This document shows, one piece after another, positions 35,441 to 48,910 of a stretch of DNA of 64,000 bases (position 1 is the stretch's first letter; each line of letters starts with the position of its first letter). The translations under genes and the position numbers were made by a program. The notes beneath the pieces were generated by a model that saw only the letters and a program-made list of their open reading frames with translations, did not search any database and had not been told where the DNA came from. This DNA comes from Isoetes taiwanensis (Eukaryota > Streptophyta > Lycopodiopsida > Isoetales > Isoetaceae): assembly GCA_021234155.1 (NCBI GenBank), contig JAJEKV010000014.1:2824498-2888497 (forward strand), given 5' to 3'.

Positions 35441-36590
35441 TTGTTGGATCGAGGCTTTGAGCAAGTAAGCATCTATTTGTGCCCTCGCTTATTTGTGAAG
35501 AAAAGATGGCATATTGAGGACTTTGTATTGATTACGTGATGCTTAATCAAATCATGCGCTAAAAAACAAGCAAGGCTCCGGTAGATAAGCCGCTGATCAA
35601 TTGGGTCAAGCATTGCATTAAGGATAGATCTTTGTCAGACACTAATGATAAGGATTGAATCAAAATCTATAAGACAACGACAAGTTACTTGCCTTTTATG
35701 AGTTTGTTGTAGAATAAGCTCTTATTTCAACTAATGCTACCGCTACCTTTGCGCACGATGAACGATATTTTGAATCTTCGTGATACCCATACTAGTGTCT
35801 TTGATGATATTCTGTTTATTCGAACCCCGCAAGAATGGGGAGCAGAGCATGTGAGGCGTAGGTACTTTGAGTATTCCGCCAGGAAGAGAAGAGAAGCCTG
35901 GGATGGAAAATGTCTAAAATGCCTTTGTAAGGCCAGAATTAGTATAATATTTGGGCCATGTAATTTCAAGAGGGAGCTGTGCCGTGATCCGCACCAAGAT
36001 AGAAGGTTGCGAAAAGATTGGGCTGTGCTGCCATAGACCGTGAAGGAAGCAAAGAGCTTTTTTTGGGACTTGGCAGATTATTATTGCAATTGTCCCCGCA
36101 AAATTTTCCAAGATTGTCGCCTTCCTCACGCTGTCATTGTTGAAGAAGGAAATTAGGTTTCATTTCTGAATGATAAATTGTCAAAGTTTCCAAGAAATTG
36201 AAAGGAGGTTGATCCGGGAGAGTTCTATTCTAAAGATATTTGATATGGGCCAGCCCATCCAAGTGGTCACCCACGTCGCTGAAAGGTGCCATTGCAGGAG
36301 CTTGATGCTATCGGTAGCTCCAGTGCCTATACATCCTCGAAATTGTCGCCAATGAGCGTAACTATCTCAAAGTATATGATTTGGAGATGTTGGCACCACA
36401 TGCTTTGCATGGAGGCACTACCTAATAGGGTCGCGCTATTTATCATTGAAGACCTGACCATCAAAACTAGAAATTTTGTGAAGCAACGACGGAGTAATAA
36501 AATGAGGGATGCAATTTCAAGAAGAAAGGACGATTTTGAAATTGAGTGAGATCAATGGCAAAAGTGAGAATGTGTGGTGGCGTGTTTTGT
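35441..36590 (+). pseudogene. Ty3/gypsy reverse transcriptase-RNase H, heavily decayed
   Basis: Blocks appear in order across three frames: FVKK then DG and CIDYVMLNQIM (35490-35565); TFARTMNDIL and VFDDILFIR (35745-35825), the latter the YxDD box with its first residues changed; WGAEHVRR and CLCKARIS with an EGVAVDP-like link (35835-36000); RLIRESSILKI, GQPIQVVT (36180-36270) for RNase H; WRCWHHMLCMEALP-like and DFEIE (36390-36549). The order is that of Ty3/gypsy pol on the plus strand. The many frame changes and stops mean that it is old. Integrase is missing: similarity stops at about 36590, just before the inverted LTR-like block. Confidence 0.8.
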
Positions 36591-36614
36591 CTCTCGACCC
36601 TTAATCCTACGGAA

Positions 36615-36770
36615 TGTAACGCTCCTTAATCAGATGCCCTTAATAAACCTGGAAAACTGCTGCATTTGTGACAGAGTAGTCGCTCTCACCCATTTGTTGT
36701 CTCTAAAATGCGGCACCCATCTCGAGCAGACTCCCATGGGTCCGCTACAATCTCTCCCATTGAACTATGC
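36615..36770 (-). mobile_element. LTR fragment, inverted relative to 33400-33572
   Basis: The plus strand begins TGTAACGCTCC and aligns with the reverse complement of 33572-33400, sharing ATGCCCTTAA, GAGTAGTCGC and CCCATGGGTCCGCTA in order. It is thus an LTR of the same family in the opposite orientation. No primer site or polypurine tract is next to it. A second TGTAACGTCC start occurs at about 36912. Confidence 0.6.
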
Positions 36771-38216
36771 TCGCTCTCGAACAAACCATAGACCACACCA
36801 TCCCTGGTGTCTGGGTTTAATCATGACCTGCCCATCCAATCCAGTAAGGCAGATTCTGGTCATACTTGCCCCTGGAGACTCCAAACTCGAGCCCTCGCCT
36901 TCGATACTAAATGTAACGTCCAAACTCGGGCCTTCCTTAAAGCGGCAAAATTTTGGGATCCCTGCTATATTACTACTAGCACCTGACAAGGGAGGTTGGA
37001 CTACTTAAATATCTATGGAAACTTGTAAAACCCATATAACACTTGTAGAATAATCCAATCTTTATTTCGATTAGATATCCAACAAAAGGAAGAATAAATC
37101 ATAGTACATGTGTACATAAGTAATCCAAAAACCTTCAACAATGTCAATCCATAAATAATATAATTATTAATTATGAAAAGCTCCTCAATATGAGAGCTCT
37201 ATCATCGGCGGTTCGGGCTCATTAAGGCATCTGAGGGAAGCCGCTTTTGATCCCCCGAATCCACTTCTGGGAGGTCATCTCCTTCATCTGCATATAGTGG
37301 ACTTCATTACCTTCAGAAAGATTCCGGGTTTGCCAAACCGTGGGTGGGATCCCACACTAGTTTCTACCTGGTGATGGCCTTCTTCCTCGAACTCCTCGAC
37401 GATCTCTGCACATGTACACCAGCCTGCCCCTCCAACTCACGGGCGAAATCTAGCACCACCTCAGCCAACTCCGGCCGGGAAATCTCGCCTCCAACTCGAT
37501 CCTATTTCCAGGCCTCTAACCTCGGGTCTTATGGGCCTTACTACACTCCTACCCATCACCAAAAATTAACCTCGTGGGTTAGTCCTAAAGACTATGGAAG
37601 TGGTTTGAGCATTCTAGGAACTATTTATGCAAAACAAATTTATAACATAGTAATCTATGCAAGCTTACCACCAATAGTCCCACCGCAAGCAATCAAACTC
37701 GACAATATGTATACATATACCACACAATAGAACCTCATTCCATGAACTAGCAATCTCATCCGCATGGCCACAGTTTACTGAAGAAGCACCCGGCCGATCA
37801 GCCCTCGCAGCCCAATACGCCAAGCAAGTTTGGCTCCTTATGTGTACATCCATCTATTGCCAGGTTCAAAGATCGAGGACCACTTCCGCCATGTAGCGCG
37901 ATAAAGAACTACCTGTGATAATGTCCAATGTCACGACAAACACAAATCGTGAAACCAAGCATCGACATGGACTCGCCCCTAGATTATGTAATATGCTTCC
38001 ATCTACATGTTCCGGGATCACTATCCTGCAAATTAATGCAATATCCAGTCGGCGACCGGGCCATGATGATATCAAATAACCATGCAACACCACATGTATT
38101 TCCGCCATTGAGGCAGCACCCAATGTTGAAATGCCACCCAGATAAACCATGCAATTCACATGATACTGCTAATTTTGGTCAATGCCATATAAACCAATAT
38201 ACGGGAATATATTCAT
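36771..38216. other. Unassigned retroelement-like DNA
   Basis: Mixed sequence with short ORFs and no recognisable domain. The TGTAACGTCC start near 36912 resembles the LTR ends at 36615 and 56701. Confidence 0.35.
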
Positions 38217-39501
38217 TGTTGCCCCATTTGAGGTAACATTTGTTTTTGGGGCATCATTACCATCTAATATGTAAATGATTTGAAAGTGTTGACCTCAGAT
38301 GCCAGTTAATCTGGTGTAGGAACACCTTCAGAAAAGCCTTTTATCAAGATAACAAGGGCGGAGGATACTATGGTGCAATAGACGTTGAAATAAAAGATCC
38401 CATTTGTATTTGATTTGGTGCTTGTTTGCCAGCTTCGTTTTAGCCACCACATCATCCTGGGCATAGATTCATCCCATCCTTGGTCATCACCCATGCTGAC
38501 TCATCCCATTACGCATCCCTAACTATAGCCTTGGATCTCTTCCTGATGCTTCCCTAGTCTCTACATACATCACAAAACAAAAATTAGGCCCATAGTCATT
38601 TCTTTCAAAATACATTTTTTTTCATCCCACCATTGTTTTAGTTTAGTCTCTAAAGCATATCACAAAAACGCAAAAAAATAGGTCCTGTTTTCAGCCTCCA
38701 TGCCTCCAAGCTTCCACCCCAGCCATATGGTCATATAAGTAAGTTGTTTTTCCCAGTTTGTATTCATTGGTCGAATAAGTCCCCATATGATTTCTAAAAC
38801 ATAAATGCTTTTTATGATCCGTAGCCTGCGCCAAGCAAGTTTCATTTCCTAGTTATATATGGCGTATCTCTATTTGTCGCATGTCTTTGCCTTGCTAAAA
38901 CTTGGCAAGAATGAAACGTGAGGATCATTTGAGGCTCATTAACGCAAGATAGTGGCAACCTAATCCTATTTCGCCATAAAATAACTACCTAAAGAGCTCA
39001 TGATTAATCCCAAATTTAGATCTTTGGGGGATGTAAAGTCTAGCCAGCAAGTGTGTAGGAAACAGAAGAAAATGCATAGCCTCACGCATTTTTTCCCTAT
39101 TTTGAAAAGCAGTATCGTGCTGTCAAACGTGAATTTGAAAGGGTTTTGAGGCCTGAATTATTAGTTATTCTGATCGTTAGGTACGTTTCAAGATCCACCT
39201 GGGTCCAAATTGAAGGAGACATTTCATCTATTTGCATTGTGCAGACTGAGTCTCTGGGACTTCAAATTGGAATCTCAAAGACCTATATTTACCATTTTGA
39301 TTGTGTTTCACGGTGCAAGTGTTTTTCAACTAATATCTGTTACAGTATGCTGACAAGTGTTTTCCCAACTATGTTCATCCTCTGGGGCCTAATACATTTA
39401 TGATTGTTTGGGCCCACCAGCTTGGATCTTAGCCTCCAAAAAGATCATGGAGGTTCTAACCAATCACAGAGGTAGCCTCGAGCCATCCTTCAAAGGCAAC
39501 A
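38217..39501 (+). mobile_element. 5' LTR of the very large Ty3/gypsy element
   Basis: It starts TGTTGCCCCATTTGAGG and is collinear with 54674-56518, sharing GTAGGAACACC, GACTCATCCCATTA, CATATGGTCATATAAG and AAACTTGGCAAGAATGAAAC in the same order. Divergence by substitutions and indels is considerable. A GGCAACA end at 39501 mirrors the TGTTGCC start, but weak similarity continues to about 39570, so the exact right edge is uncertain. A plus-strand pol gene ends just upstream of the other copy, as expected for LTRs of one element. Confidence 0.75.
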
Positions 39502-42500
39502 TTTTATAGTCTCTAATGATAGTCAAGTATCAGCGGACCTGCGGGCATGGCCAGCTTTCTATTATTTTTAAGATAGTTCTCAAATGCCTCCCAAGAAAGC
39601 CTACCAAGAAACCGGCTAAGATCTGGTCAGTTTCGGGAAATTTACCTTCATTCCAAATACCTTCCTTATCAAATTGAGTTTATTATGCCCTGCTATTGCG
39701 CCAACCTTTTGATGGTGCCAGAAATACAAGCGGTTTTATCTAATTTCCTGAAGAAATACAGTGATAGAGGAAAGAAAAGGAGAAAGAGATAGTCTTTGGT
39801 CGTGGCTATGAATAGAGAAGCAAAGAGATGCGCGCGTTCTATATATCAAGAAGGCTATGACATCAATCAATGGAGAGCCACCATGATTATCGCAGAGATT
39901 TAAGGCGATCAGCTCATGTAGAGAAGGTGGAAAATCCCACACTAACAATGCATTTCGGTGGCATTTTCCTGTGCTGGGTCCCGCACCACATCACAAAATT
40001 ACATGAAAGTCGTAAACTGCAGACAATGGATCGCTGATTCCATATATAAGGCCTCACCAGCATCAAATTAATAAGACCATTATGTCTTTCCCAAGAAAGT
40101 TCTCTGCTATCCAAAGGATTATTTCATCCATTGCGTTGATGCCAATCAGAGCTAATATGCAAGGAAGAAATAGCTGGCGGGGCACAACTAGTATAACGTG
40201 AAAGCTGGGCAAGCTCTATGGAGAGTTCCCAAAGGAGCCTGGGCCAACACCCCAGCCCATGCTCAAGGGCTCCCATGGTGGGACGGGCTTACACACAAAG
40301 TTCAGCCATGTGCATCGGCCACAACCAACCCATCCCGAGCGATGTTGGGCGAGCCGGCACAAAATGCAGGAAAGGCACCCGTCCCATTCCCAGAGAGGCT
40401 CATGGTTGAAGCTATCATGAGGTGTGGAGAGATGCCTCATAAAGAGTATGTAAATAGAAACAAGAACGCAAAAGAAAGTGCAGCCTGAGAGTGATCTCAG
40501 TCATGTTTTCTTCTTCTTCTTCTTTTGTGACAGAGGAGGGAAATCAACCCCAAATCCAAGATGGTAGTCCAAATAGAAATCAGCAAAAGGCAACCGCATG
40601 TGACAGACCGCTCCAAAAAGACGCAGAAGTCCGATCGCCCCTGGCGATACCGCAAGGTGATCACCCCAATTTGCGCGAAGAGACTAAGTCATGTAGATGT
40701 AATGTGTATTGAGTTTCTCTTAAAACTAGAAGTGGTAACTATCGATTTACACTTTGTTAAAATTGCACATCGTGAGCAAAGCAACGCCGGGCTCGCAGTC
40801 TGGCTACGCAGAAGCAACATCAAGGGGGTTTGTAAGCAGATGACTGATCCCCGCATTTCTGCTATTGGAAGCTGCTAGGGTATGTGGGAGCCGCCATCTA
40901 GGTGATTCTTTTATGGTTCAGCTGAATATCATGCCATATCATATCATGTGTCAATCTCAGCCGCAGTGAACCCCAAATTCGTGCCTCAAAAGCTTCCAAG
41001 CATCGTGAAGCTTGCTGGTATGATTTTGCAGCACGTCTGCGGGCAGTGAGCGGCATCACCGTCACGGGCTGTGATTTTGTAGTTGTTTCGACGGAGGTGA
41101 GTATGATCATAAGGATACGATGATCCGGCCGCTAGGGGAGGAGAGAGAGCAGCCGCAGCGCGGACGCAAGACCACCTGGCCTTCCGCCAAGGAGTGTGCA
41201 CAACTGATGGTCCCGCAGAACAACAACTATATTTAACAAGCAAGGGAATGAAATAGATGACGCTTTATTTGCGATTGTTATTATATTGAGTCCCAGCATG
41301 GAGAGTTGCAAACCAAATGCCCAAATATATAAGGAAACACTCTGCACTGAAGAGGTATTCATGGAAATGAAATAATTCAGGTCTGGAACTTAAGAAGGCC
41401 TCGGAACGGTTTCCACCGTGATCGTGCGACTGGAAGGATGAATGGCAATATATCGTGTTAGCTACAGTGCAAGTATGGGAATCCCCAAGCACCGCTTAAT
41501 GCCTATCATGAGAGGCTCCTCTTTAATGGAATCAGGAAGCATCAAGTATTTATTTTGATCACCCCCACGACGATATTCTCAGATGTCGGTCCTGCAAATG
41601 TTGCAGAGACATCATGCCCAAACATGGAGTCAGCGGGAATCACAAGTACAAGGATGAAGTTCTCAAGAAGTTTGCATGTTTACCTCTTCTTGGTCGATCC
41701 ACACGTAAAGAGATATGGCGATCGCCTTGCCGGTAGAAACCTTGTCGCGTAAAACAACTTCTGTAAGATGCAAGATACTGCAGGACAGAAATTAGAAGAA
41801 GAAGACATGGAAGCATTTAAAGGAGATCCAATCCTTGATTGATACAAGCAGAGAAGATGCAAACACAAGTTTGCTTAAAATCACTAGCAGTGAGGGAAGA
41901 ACATCCATTTCCTCATGGGAGAGCGCCTGACCGAGAACGGATGCAATGACGCAAATATTCCGCAATATGGCAGATGTTTGGCTCGGGATTACTTCAAGAA
42001 TTGCAAGGAACTCGACAAGAGATGGGCTATGAAATCAATCTTAACCCGCACTAAACCACCAGCGTCGGAAAGCAACCCGCTGACTGGCGCATGACAGTTT
42101 ATTTTTGAAAATACAACACCCCTCTTGAATGGGGGCCCGTGAGCCTAGCACATCCCTCAGCAAAATGGTACTTGAGGACATGCACCACTTTCAGACCAAT
42201 ATGTACATACTTCAGCGACCAGCCATCCATCAGAGATATCTGTAGAAAAGAATGCTTCTAATGGGGCTTTAAACCAAATTGAATATTGAGAGAGACCTGT
42301 CAACCAAGACGTAAATGCCTTTAGTCGATTTGAACGTCCACTGGCCTTCAAACATCCGGCGATACCTAGAAAGCGCCCGGCCGATCCTTGTTTCGCGCAA
42401 GTGCAAGCACACCAGTTCCCCATTATGGAAGGCTAGATCCACAACCTAACGGCCCAAGACTTCGAAGTCCGGCCCCTCAATCCAACAAATGTGTGCCCTG

Positions 42501-43000
42501 GACCCCAGGAAATAGGCACATCGGTTCAGCAGAGTATAGCCCTGATAAAACAAAATATTAGTAAAAATGACCTGACCTCAAACTGGTGGTGGCGAAGGAC
42601 CCCGGGGCTCACTGGTCTCGAGATGGTCCGCAAGGATAGATATGTTGGCCTGGTGAAGGCGGCACCACGAGCTCTAAATACTGAGTGCTGATCCCCTAAT
42701 AGACAAATTCGGGGAAATAAGAACTTGCAGAAATGTGTCTAAACTAGACAATCATCGCAGAGTATGGACAGATACTTAAAGAATACAACAGGAAAGATGG
42801 AGCCATCCTGGCCAAATTATCATGTGAGACCAGATCGGCTCATCAGAGAAGAACCACGCCTGAGGTGTTTGAGGTGAAACCGCGCTAATTGACCTGACTG
42901 CAACCACAGACCCAAAATCCTGAAATATACTAGGTTAGAGCACACATGAAAGTTAGATGTTAGTAGGGCAGAAGACCTTGAGGTCTGTGGCCACGCTGGT
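39502..43000 (+). mobile_element. Internal region of the large gypsy element, 5' part
   Basis: Small ORFs only (for example 40198-40488), with no recognised gag motif. TGGTGCCAGAAATAC at about 39714 is a weak primer-site candidate but lies 200 bp from the proposed LTR end. Confidence 0.4.
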
Positions 43001-45779
43001 GAAAGGTAAACACACCAACAGACCTCGAAAAACAACCACAGCGCCGGAGGCACGCTTCAATGAGAGGAAAATGAAAGAAAGGGCCACTGAACCGATGCGG
43101 CACAAAGAATGCGCTCAAAAGGCAGAAAGAATGAATTAAACCAAATGTAGAGGGAGATGAGGAAACAAAAAAAAGAAAAGATTAGAGAAGAATAGAAACC
43201 AGCCTGATGATAAAAATGTTGAAGAGATGCCGAATAAATAGGGGAGGATAAAGGGACGCCCCCATCCAAGGAATGCCTGGCCGGCCATATCACAATAGGA
43301 ATGCGGGCATTTCGTGGAATGGGTCCTAAGATAGGACATATGTTTAGCCTATTAAGAGGAACAAATGTTAAAACTACTCAACATGGAGTTTGAAAGAAGA
43401 GAAGCCAAAGAGAGATATGGTATAAAGAAAGGAGAAACAAGTAATACAAGGTTCACTGGAATAGGAATGCACAAATACATGGACACGCGGAACAAGTGGA
43501 AAGAATCTAAAATATGACAACAAAGACACAAGAATGTATTTAATGTTGAAAGGGCCAAATCTGAGAAACGAAGGGTAAAGAAAAAATACATAGAGAGGAA
43601 GAATATCACACCAGGAAAGAAGCCGTAAGGGAAGCCGAATCCATTGCGGCATGGGAAACAAGGCGAAAAGAAAAGGGCGAAAGAAGCAATATAAAACAAT
43701 AAAAAGTTCTAATAAAAGAGAGGAAAAAGAAAGATGGAGAAGGTGAAAGGGGACAAACTTAAGTAAGGAAAGTGATTGAGAAAATGAACCAACGATGCAC
43801 AATCATTGGCCAATGAAATAAACTAATGAAAACACATATGGAACAAATGAATACATAGGACAAAAAGATAGAAGCACGAACCAAAAGAAACTAAGAGAGG
43901 AAAAGAAGTCAAAGAGAATACATGGAGCAAAATGACTAAACAGAGTGAACAAAATGAGCTAGAGATTGAAGACAAAGGAAACATGCTTAACATGGCTTCA
44001 AAACTGCACGGAATTAATACAAGAAAAAATTAGTATCCCTCAACCACGATACACAATGGAGCAACAGAAAGTCCTAAGATGTCAAAAATAAGAGGTATTG
44101 ACATGAACCAAGGGATCAACCTAACTAGAACAAACCTCGAGACCCAAATACGGGAGAATGAATAAGAAATTGAGCAAGAGCCGATAAATGCAAGAGTATC
44201 GAAGAAAGGGGCCAAAAGGGCCTAATGCAACCGCAAATAAGACACTAAAACGGCGACGTAGAACCGGAACAATATGACAAAACAACCAAAAGAACATGGA
44301 TAAAGTAAACCAGGGACAACCGTAGACAATTAAGGAATTTTGGAAAAACAATGGTGGAAGAACTATCTAATTTAAGCTTCTGGCTAAACGCGGAAGAAAG
44401 CACCAAGAAACTAAAGAATAGATGATTCTTTTTTATAGATTACCATCTTATGGAACCAAAGGATCGTAGCATAAAGAGACAAACCCATGCTAATGCATAA
44501 AAAAATTGGCGAGAGCAAAAATGAAACCAAGTAGCGAACGGTTTAATATGCCATCAAAGAACACATTACCATATGCCGCCACAAGCGCCACTAAAGAAAA
44601 AATTCATGACATCAAGGTACCATGGTTAAAATAAGGATGTCATGTAATGCAGTCAAAGAAATGGGCACAATTGAAAATATGCTTTAAATAAAATAAGAAA
44701 TAAAATGAGTCTACTAGATTGAAATGAAAACGCAATAGTGAGGCTAATGGAAGAAGTGCAACAAATCTAAAAACGAAGATAACAAAAATCAAAGCAAAAA
44801 CATAGAAACAGTTAAAGGAGCAAAATACCCAAGACAAAATGTAACATTCCTAGAAAGAATAAAGGCATAAAGTAATTGAAAAAACTTAAAGGCATAAAGT
44901 ACTTGAAAAACCGGACTAAATGGAAATAAATGAGCAAATGTTGCTAAAAAACAAATTGAGATAATGAAGGTCAATGAAAGTGGATGGATCACTCATAGCC
45001 AAACAAGTCCATAGGAATACAAAGTAACCGAATAATGACATCAAGCAACAAACCGAGTAAATCTAGGAACAAAAAGGACAACCGTGGATAAAACGAACCA
45101 AGCATTGGGATGCAAAGATCTGCGATGAAACCAGCGGACAAAGGCACAAAAAAGCTAGAAGGGACAAAAGCAGACAGAAATGTACGGAGGTAACATCTGG
45201 CTGAAGCAAAGTCCGCCCGAATCAAAAGGATAGCGTATCAGCAGCGCCGCCTTGCCTTTTCAAAGAGGTCTAAAGGAACTCGCATGAAAACCACGGAGCA
45301 AATCTGGAAGAAAAAAAGCCAAAGGCCAATGGTTTAATAAGTCAATGGGAAGCGAAAAAATGAGATTAACCAAGCAATTGGACAAAAATGGAACATATAT
45401 GGCCTACTAGACTAACTGCGGTTTGGACAAAAGAAACCTAAGTGCGAAACAACTATAAGAGCATCAAAAATAGAGGGAAAAATGGAAAAATGGTCCATAA
45501 ATATCCTAAAAACTTGCTTTGAAGCGATGATGGAGGTAAGCTGCGAGATGACCATAAAGAAATTGATGATTTGGAACAACAAAATCCACGAACAATATCG
45601 AAATACCCTAAGCGTGGATCAAGTGGTCAAATAAAACAAGCGAGTTATAAAAGAAATCAACGCTAGAAATGGATCTATGAAGAATAATTAATGTATGGGA
45701 TAAAACCAGGATAGGCATGTACCAATCCTCGACACTTAAACAGGGCCTTACACACATTATCTACGGATCATATGACCAA

Positions 45780-46700
45780 ATTAAAGTAGTTTCCACTTTC
45801 CAGTGGGTTGGGTTAACCAAACCGTTGGTTTATCTCTTAACTTAATGGAAACTAGGTTGTGATTTCCCCATTAAAAGTCATTAAGTTAAAGACTAACTTA
45901 AGGATTATTGAAGATATGCATTCACCTTATACCATTTATGGACCATAGGTTAAGCTCATGAAATCAACTTAACCTAACCTTTATAATAAAACATTGCTTC
46001 ACACTAATAGTTAAGAAGTTTTGTTAGGTTAGAGATAAATGTGTTCGTTTCTCACTTGAGTTAAAATACGGTTAAGTTAAATAGAGGATATGACTTTTTT
46101 GTCGAGTTACTATTTTTTGTGAATTGTTTGACTACCTAGTAAAATCTAGTAAAAGTGGTTGACTCTGTAGTCAATGAGTTGACTTTTTTTTTGTTAACTT
46201 AGACTCTGTAATAAATTGACTTGTAGTCAACTCTTTCCATTTTAATACTTTCTAGTCCAATTACTCGTGACCAGTCAATCAATCGTTAAAATTCTTAAAA
46301 TCCACCTCCCATTTTAATGTTTTTATTCAATCTATCAACTAATAAGACACTTGGTCAACTAGGTATCATCCTTGTCAAAAATTACGATTTAAGAGTCTAA
46401 CCTAAGCACGGAACCATTTCTCACTAATTAGTTAAGTTAAGCAATGTAACAAAAAAAGTTAGAAGTTAAGTGGACCTTTGCTTGGGTCACTTAACTTTTG
46501 CCTAGTTAGTTAAATATTTTTAAAATTTGGTTAAAAAATAACTTAACTTTTCTGAGTGAGGAAGGATGCTCCAGTTAAGTTAATGAATAGTTAAAAATTA
46601 GCGGAATTAGCTTAGGTGAAGGTATTAACAAAATTGAAATTAGGAAAGCAAGTTCGATTATTTGCCCTATTTAACTTAACAATGGCAAGTGGGAAATGAC
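45780..46700. repeat. Island dense in GTTAAGTTAA/TTAACTTAAC
   Basis: TTAACTTAA, GTTAAGTTAA, AACTTAACC and shorter forms occur well over a dozen times on both strands, with the pair GTAGTCAA/TTGACTAC also repeated near 46120-46235. The base composition differs from the purine-biased flanks. Confidence 0.75.
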
Positions 46701-47655
46701 CCTTATGCATTAAACAAGCGTGTAGAATCTCGAACATCAAAGGAAACTATATGAATAAAACTATATAAGAATCGAGAAGTGGTGAAAATCTTTAATGCGG
46801 ATGATGTACTCACCAAATATACAATTAAGTATCCTTACACCTTTCCTTTAAGTCAAGATAAGGCTATCCCCTTGCCATCATCTAAATGACAACATAGTAT
46901 GTAAATAGATTTAAACCCAACCAGGGAAATCGGGAATATGATGAATCTCAAGAAAGGATTACGAGTTAATGGTAGAAAGAATGAGAAGAACAGTGACAGA
47001 GTTTAACATGGCGACAACTGGACATGCAAAAAACCAAATGAACATGAAATATAGAAGCAAATGGAACAATGAATCTGCAAGGGTCAACAGGATGCGAATG
47101 TCAACAACGGATGTGTTAATATCAAACCAAAGGATTATCGGTTTCGGAAACAAAGTGGCCAGCGGGAAAATGGGATCGTAACAAAGAGAGGGGCATAGTA
47201 CAATGGAAGAAATATTAGAGTTAAAGCCAACAAAAGGGATATAATGGAATGGATGAGGTAAAGGGAACCAACAACAATTGACATAAGCGGGAATGGGCAA
47301 GATGAGACACACATGGCGAGAGAGATGGAGAAAAAGGAAGAAAGAAAATGGCAACAAAGTAAAAAAGAAATCGAATAAAAAGGAAGCGAGGAGATCAGAA
47401 AAGGCAAAAAGGAAGCAAATGTATCTAATGCATTAAATAAAAGTAAAAGGGAAGACAAAGGTTATGGAACAAATGGATCATATAAAAGTAAAGGCAAATG
47501 TTATGGAGCAAATGGATCATATAAAGTAAAGAGAAAAGGAAAAAATTAAGCTGGAGCGGATGGATCAAATAGATAAATATTACTTACTGCTTGAGGCGCC
47601 CGATATCTGAGAAAATAATTGGACAATGCATCAAAAAGGAGTTAGAACAACAACA

Positions 47656-47682
47656 AAATAATAATAATAATAATAATAATAA
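47656..47682 (+). repeat. (AAT)n microsatellite
   Basis: About nine AAT units inside the A-rich region. Confidence 0.9.
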
Positions 47683-48675
47683 AATAAGAACCTCCACCAA
47701 TGTAGTAAAGAAACAATAATAGTATGGCTAACAAAGGCGGTATGAGCAGAGAAAACAAAACAATGAAAGGACAAATGGACTACACGAGCAGATGAAACGA
47801 GATTGCAACCCGGGGCTTAACGAGAATAGATTGCAATCGGAAAAACAAATGAACTAGAGAGCAAAAAGATCATAGAATGAAATAGAGTAGAAGAGGCAAG
47901 CTGAATATGGCCGTACTCTTAATATATCAAGGAAAGGCGAGCAATGAGAAGGGAACAAGACCATCATATCACTAGACTAAACCAAACATCTACCTGAAAG
48001 TGCCTACCCACCCGGTATAAAAACCCGCAAAAAGAATCATCAACCCGAGGAAATTAATCTACATGACGGATCACGAAAGACCTCCACAACAAATATAACC
48101 TGATGAGTCAATAAAAATATGCACAAAAACTATAGAAATCGACTAGTAAGAAAACAAAGAGCTAAAATACTATCAAGGCCGGCAATGGCCATGGCTTTAC
48201 TGGTTCATAATGTTCTACACCAACTTAAACAAAACAAGTCTAAAAATAGTCAAAATGTCTCTATACCAACCAATGCAGCCGATGAAAAGCCAAAAAGGAC
48301 ATATCAGTGAAAAACATGTGTAGTTAAAAATGACCTAAAAAGGAACCCATATATGGGGCCCAAAGATATACATCAAATTATACCATCACGTGAAAGCATA
48401 TTTGAAGGATATTGAGGAGCAAAGGTTGCAAACATTCCAAGAATACTAATCGACCCCCCACGTCTTGTTGAATCGCCAAAACAATAGCCAAATAGCCAAA
48501 ATCGAGACATACCTCCATTTATATGTTTCTAATAGGAGGCAGATCCACCAAATGGCGAAGTGGGGCCTTCTTGATGCTGCTTGAAGGGTCCAATAGAAAA
48601 TAAGACATAAGATTGAAGGCGCATTGATTGCCAACGGGAAAGGCCCAAATTGGCCGATTCGATTTGTACTAACGA

Positions 48676-48910
48676 CTTCTTTTAACATCACAAAGGGATA
48701 AGGAATCTGTAAGAGATTTCTTCAAGACAATGCTAAAGAAAATGTATATCGTTCATATATAACAAAAAATATAGCAAAGAATAACCCCTTCTTCTTTAAC
48801 ATCATGAAGGGACAAAGAATCATGTGAGAGATTTCTGCAAAACAATGCTAGGAAAATGTATATTGTTCATATATAACAACCCATCGACTTCTTTAACATC
48901 ATGAAGGGAA
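48676..48910 (+). repeat. Two and a half tandem copies, about 114-bp period
   Basis: CTTCTTTTAACATCACAAAG at 48676, CTTCTTTAACATCATGAAGG at 48791 and again at 48887 head related units that include GAGATTTCT and GTTCATATATAACA. The last copy is cut short. Confidence 0.85.

Noticed and set aside
43057-45225. Many minus-strand frames rich in Phe, Leu and Ser that look like membrane proteins
   Set aside because: They are explained by the A- and G-rich plus strand of the retroelement interior, and they lack family motifs and consistent starts.
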